A stretch of 32,493 bases of DNA from Novosphingobium sp. (GTDB lineage Bacteria; Pseudomonadota; Alphaproteobacteria; Sphingomonadales; Sphingomonadaceae). Where the stretch lies: positions 1-32,493 of the forward strand of contig NZ_JANXWG010000069.1 of assembly GCF_025351285.1 (NCBI RefSeq). Direction: 5' to 3'. Positions 31,252-32,493 of this stretch are shown here, in pieces. The position numbers and the translations under genes are program-made. Under the pieces are notes generated by a model. That model was not told where the DNA came from. It searched no databases and saw only the letters and a program-made list of their open reading frames with translations. Numbering within the stretch: position 1 is the first letter of the stretch; every line of letters starts with the position of its first letter.

Positions 31252-31890
31252 CTGGTTGAAGCCTTGGCCGTGTCCCGTCTCTGACGGAAAGCGCGATACA
31301 CCATCCGTTATCGCCAATCCCAGCGCAACGCCCGCGTCGCTTACGTCTGCGAAATTGGCGTTCTGCCGCAGGCTGGACAGCACTCCGATACCGCGATCCG
31401 CTACCACGAACTCAAATGAGCTGGTTGTCGTCGCGTAGGCGACGACGCCGGTTTCGGGAGCGCCGCTGTGTTCATAGACATTATCCTGAATCTCGATAAG
31501 TGCGCCTAACAAGCCCGCAACGAGGTGCGAATTCAATCCCTTAGCCTTAGCGATATTCTCCGCATGAGTCGCCCATTGATCCCATTCCGGCGCCGTCGAA
31601 GTGACCGGATTGACTGCGCTGAGCGGGAACGCGCCCGCGCAATCGCCATAGCTACTGCCGAATGGACAGCGCGACCGTAGCGCTTGATTCAGGGGCGCGG
31701 CAAATGAGCTGTTCACGGAAACGCCGCGATATTGGTCGCCATGCGCCATGGCAGCCATCGCAATCTCGACAAGAGGACCAATTCGACCAGATTTTTGCAG
31801 AACGATTGAGCCATGGCCAGCCAGTCGCCCTTGGCCCGCTTCGCGCAACAGATCATCGGCTGCTGCAAAGTCTGCGACAACAGATGTCAT
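31078..31890 (-). CDS. GHKL (histidine-kinase-like) ATPase
   Basis: A 270-residue protein with a Bergerat ATP-binding fold. The N-box is in LIEIQDNVYEHSG (Glu133, Asn137, about 131-143), the G1 box is VVADRGIGV (Asp165-Gly169), and the G2 box is GHGQGFNQL (206-214). There is no phosphoacceptor domain, so it is closer to anti-sigma-factor kinases and GHKL switch ATPases than to sensor kinases. An N-terminal region of about 110 residues is of unknown fold. It follows the Res-like gene by 19 bases on the same strand and converges with an 174-base overlap on the Cys-rich gene. A STAS-like protein, the natural partner of such ATPases, is encoded nearby. Confidence 0.82.
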   Translation of the reverse strand: MTSVVADFAAADDLLREAGQGRLAGHGSIVLQKSGRIGPLVEIAMAAMAHGDQYRGVSVNSSFAAPLNQALRSRCPFGSSYGDCAGAFPLSAVNPVTSTAPEWDQWATHAENIAKAKGLNSHLVAGLLGALIEIQDNVYEHSGAPETGVVAYATTTSSFEFVVADRGIGVLSSLRQNANFADVSDAGVALGLAITDGVSRFPSETGHGQGFNQLFRALVGHNAELRFRSGDHALTLRPGRDFTEGASVLAQVAPLAGLSISVFCNGGALP

Positions 31891-31909
31891 CTACGTCTCT
31901 TTGTTCGCT

Positions 31910-32493
31910 TTAGACCCGCACATACGCCGCCAACAGCCCGGTCAGTGTCGCATTTTCGGTGATCGCCTGTGCGGGAACCAAGGCGTAGCGCCAATGCTTC
32001 CCGTCGCCATCGGTGGCAAACTCGTTGGCATGTTTGACCCATTCCGAAGCAGCCCGCGCCTTTTTCAGCACGGTGGGATCGGCCATTTCATTGTCGGCTT
32101 TCACCTCGACGATCAGCTTTTCGGCAATGGTTTCGATCACGAAGTCCGGCTCATATGGCTTGCCCGGTTGATATTCGATCCTGAATTGCCCGCGTCCCGG
32201 CTTGAGCCAGCGCAGCACGTCCTTTTCAAATCCGCTGTCGATCATCACCGCAAAACGCCGTTCGGGATCGGAATGGAATTTGTGGAACTGATACGGGCTT
32301 TTGCTACTGCCGGTGAAGGTGAAACCGGATGTCGTCGAAAGCGGCATCGCCGCCTGTGACATCGGTAACAGCTTGGCGAGCGAATAGCTGAATTGCTGCG
32401 GGGGCAACGCGCGGAACGACCGCACCTTGCTCGCCCGATATTCGGCGGGCGTTTGCCGGTAATGCGTCTTCATCTGCGAGAAAATCCGCTGGG
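31910..32493 (-). CDS. Type III restriction (Res)-like helicase-nuclease, C-terminal part, cut by the window edge
   Basis: The visible C-terminal part (about 194 codons) continues in frame off the right edge; codons before the internal ATG at 32473 read QRIFSQ, so that ATG is not the start. QMKTHYRQTPAEY and the following FRALPPQQF stretch resemble the end of DEAD/DEAH-box Res subunits. A PD-(D/E)xK nuclease motif is visible, numbering from Met 32473: Glu71, Pro109-Asp110 in YEPDFV, and Glu123-x-Lys125 in IVEVKA. It is the upstream partner of the GHKL gene in one operon. The helicase motifs and any methyltransferase would lie beyond the window. Confidence 0.8.
   Translation of the reverse strand, partial: QRIFSQMKTHYRQTPAEYRASKVRSFRALPPQQFSYSLAKLLPMSQAAMPLSTTSGFTFTGSSKSPYQFHKFHSDPERRFAVMIDSGFEKDVLRWLKPGRGQFRIEYQPGKPYEPDFVIETIAEKLIVEVKADNEMADPTVLKKARAASEWVKHANEFATDGDGKHWRYALVPAQAITENATLTGLLAAYVRV

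Overview
The window looks like the chromosome of a GC-rich alphaproteobacterium of the sphingomonad type (Novosphingobium/Sphingomonas-like). I base this on the codon use, the TonB-receptor style, the divergent lysC and ubiG genes, and the frequent 4-base ATGA/GTGA gene overlaps. No species is assigned.

Left part (1-8571) is ordinary chromosome: a nitronate monooxygenase (-), an OxyR-like LysR regulator (-) divergent from a small YdcH/DUF465 protein and a TerC-type membrane protein (+), a membrane-anchored XRE regulator (-), aspartokinase (-), and a translationally coupled ubiG-kynB-kynU run (+). Bases 1-120 form a perfect loop-free palindrome, which looks more like a contig-end artefact than biology.

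Middle part (8572-28751) is accessory. A tyrosine integrase precedes a displaced 3' fragment of a tRNA-Leu gene (10720-10789). A second displaced tRNA-Leu 3' fragment lies at 28682-28751, and both are entered through the same 25 bases. Between them are a truncated Fic/DUF4172 gene with intact operator-like palindromes and a complete catabolic island. The island has a LacI regulator, a TonB-dependent receptor and an MFS transporter for control and uptake. It also has two tightly overlapped enzyme operons: SnoaL/NTF2-like proteins, alpha/beta hydrolase, MetE-like zinc alkyltransferase and HpaI aldolase, then SnoaL-like, HisD/HpsN-like dehydrogenase, SDR, an AceE/transketolase-like ThDP enzyme and a threonine dehydratase. 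A convergent bicupin gene sits between the two operons. A near-palindrome in the receptor/MFS gap and a matching half-site in the bicupin/SnoaL gap suggest a single LacI regulon. The enzyme set points to breakdown of an unknown substrate to 2-oxo acids; I do not recognise the pathway.

Right part (29025-32493) is a second accessory module directly downstream of the second tRNA-Leu fragment. Three overlapped plus-strand genes encode a STAS-like/winged-helix protein, a small beta-rich protein, and a protein with eight clustered cysteines. They converge on a minus-strand operon of a type III Res-like helicase-nuclease (cut by the window edge) and a GHKL ATPase. The pairing of a STAS-like protein, a GHKL ATPase and a restriction-type nuclease at a tRNA hotspot makes this the best candidate for an undescribed system, probably defence.
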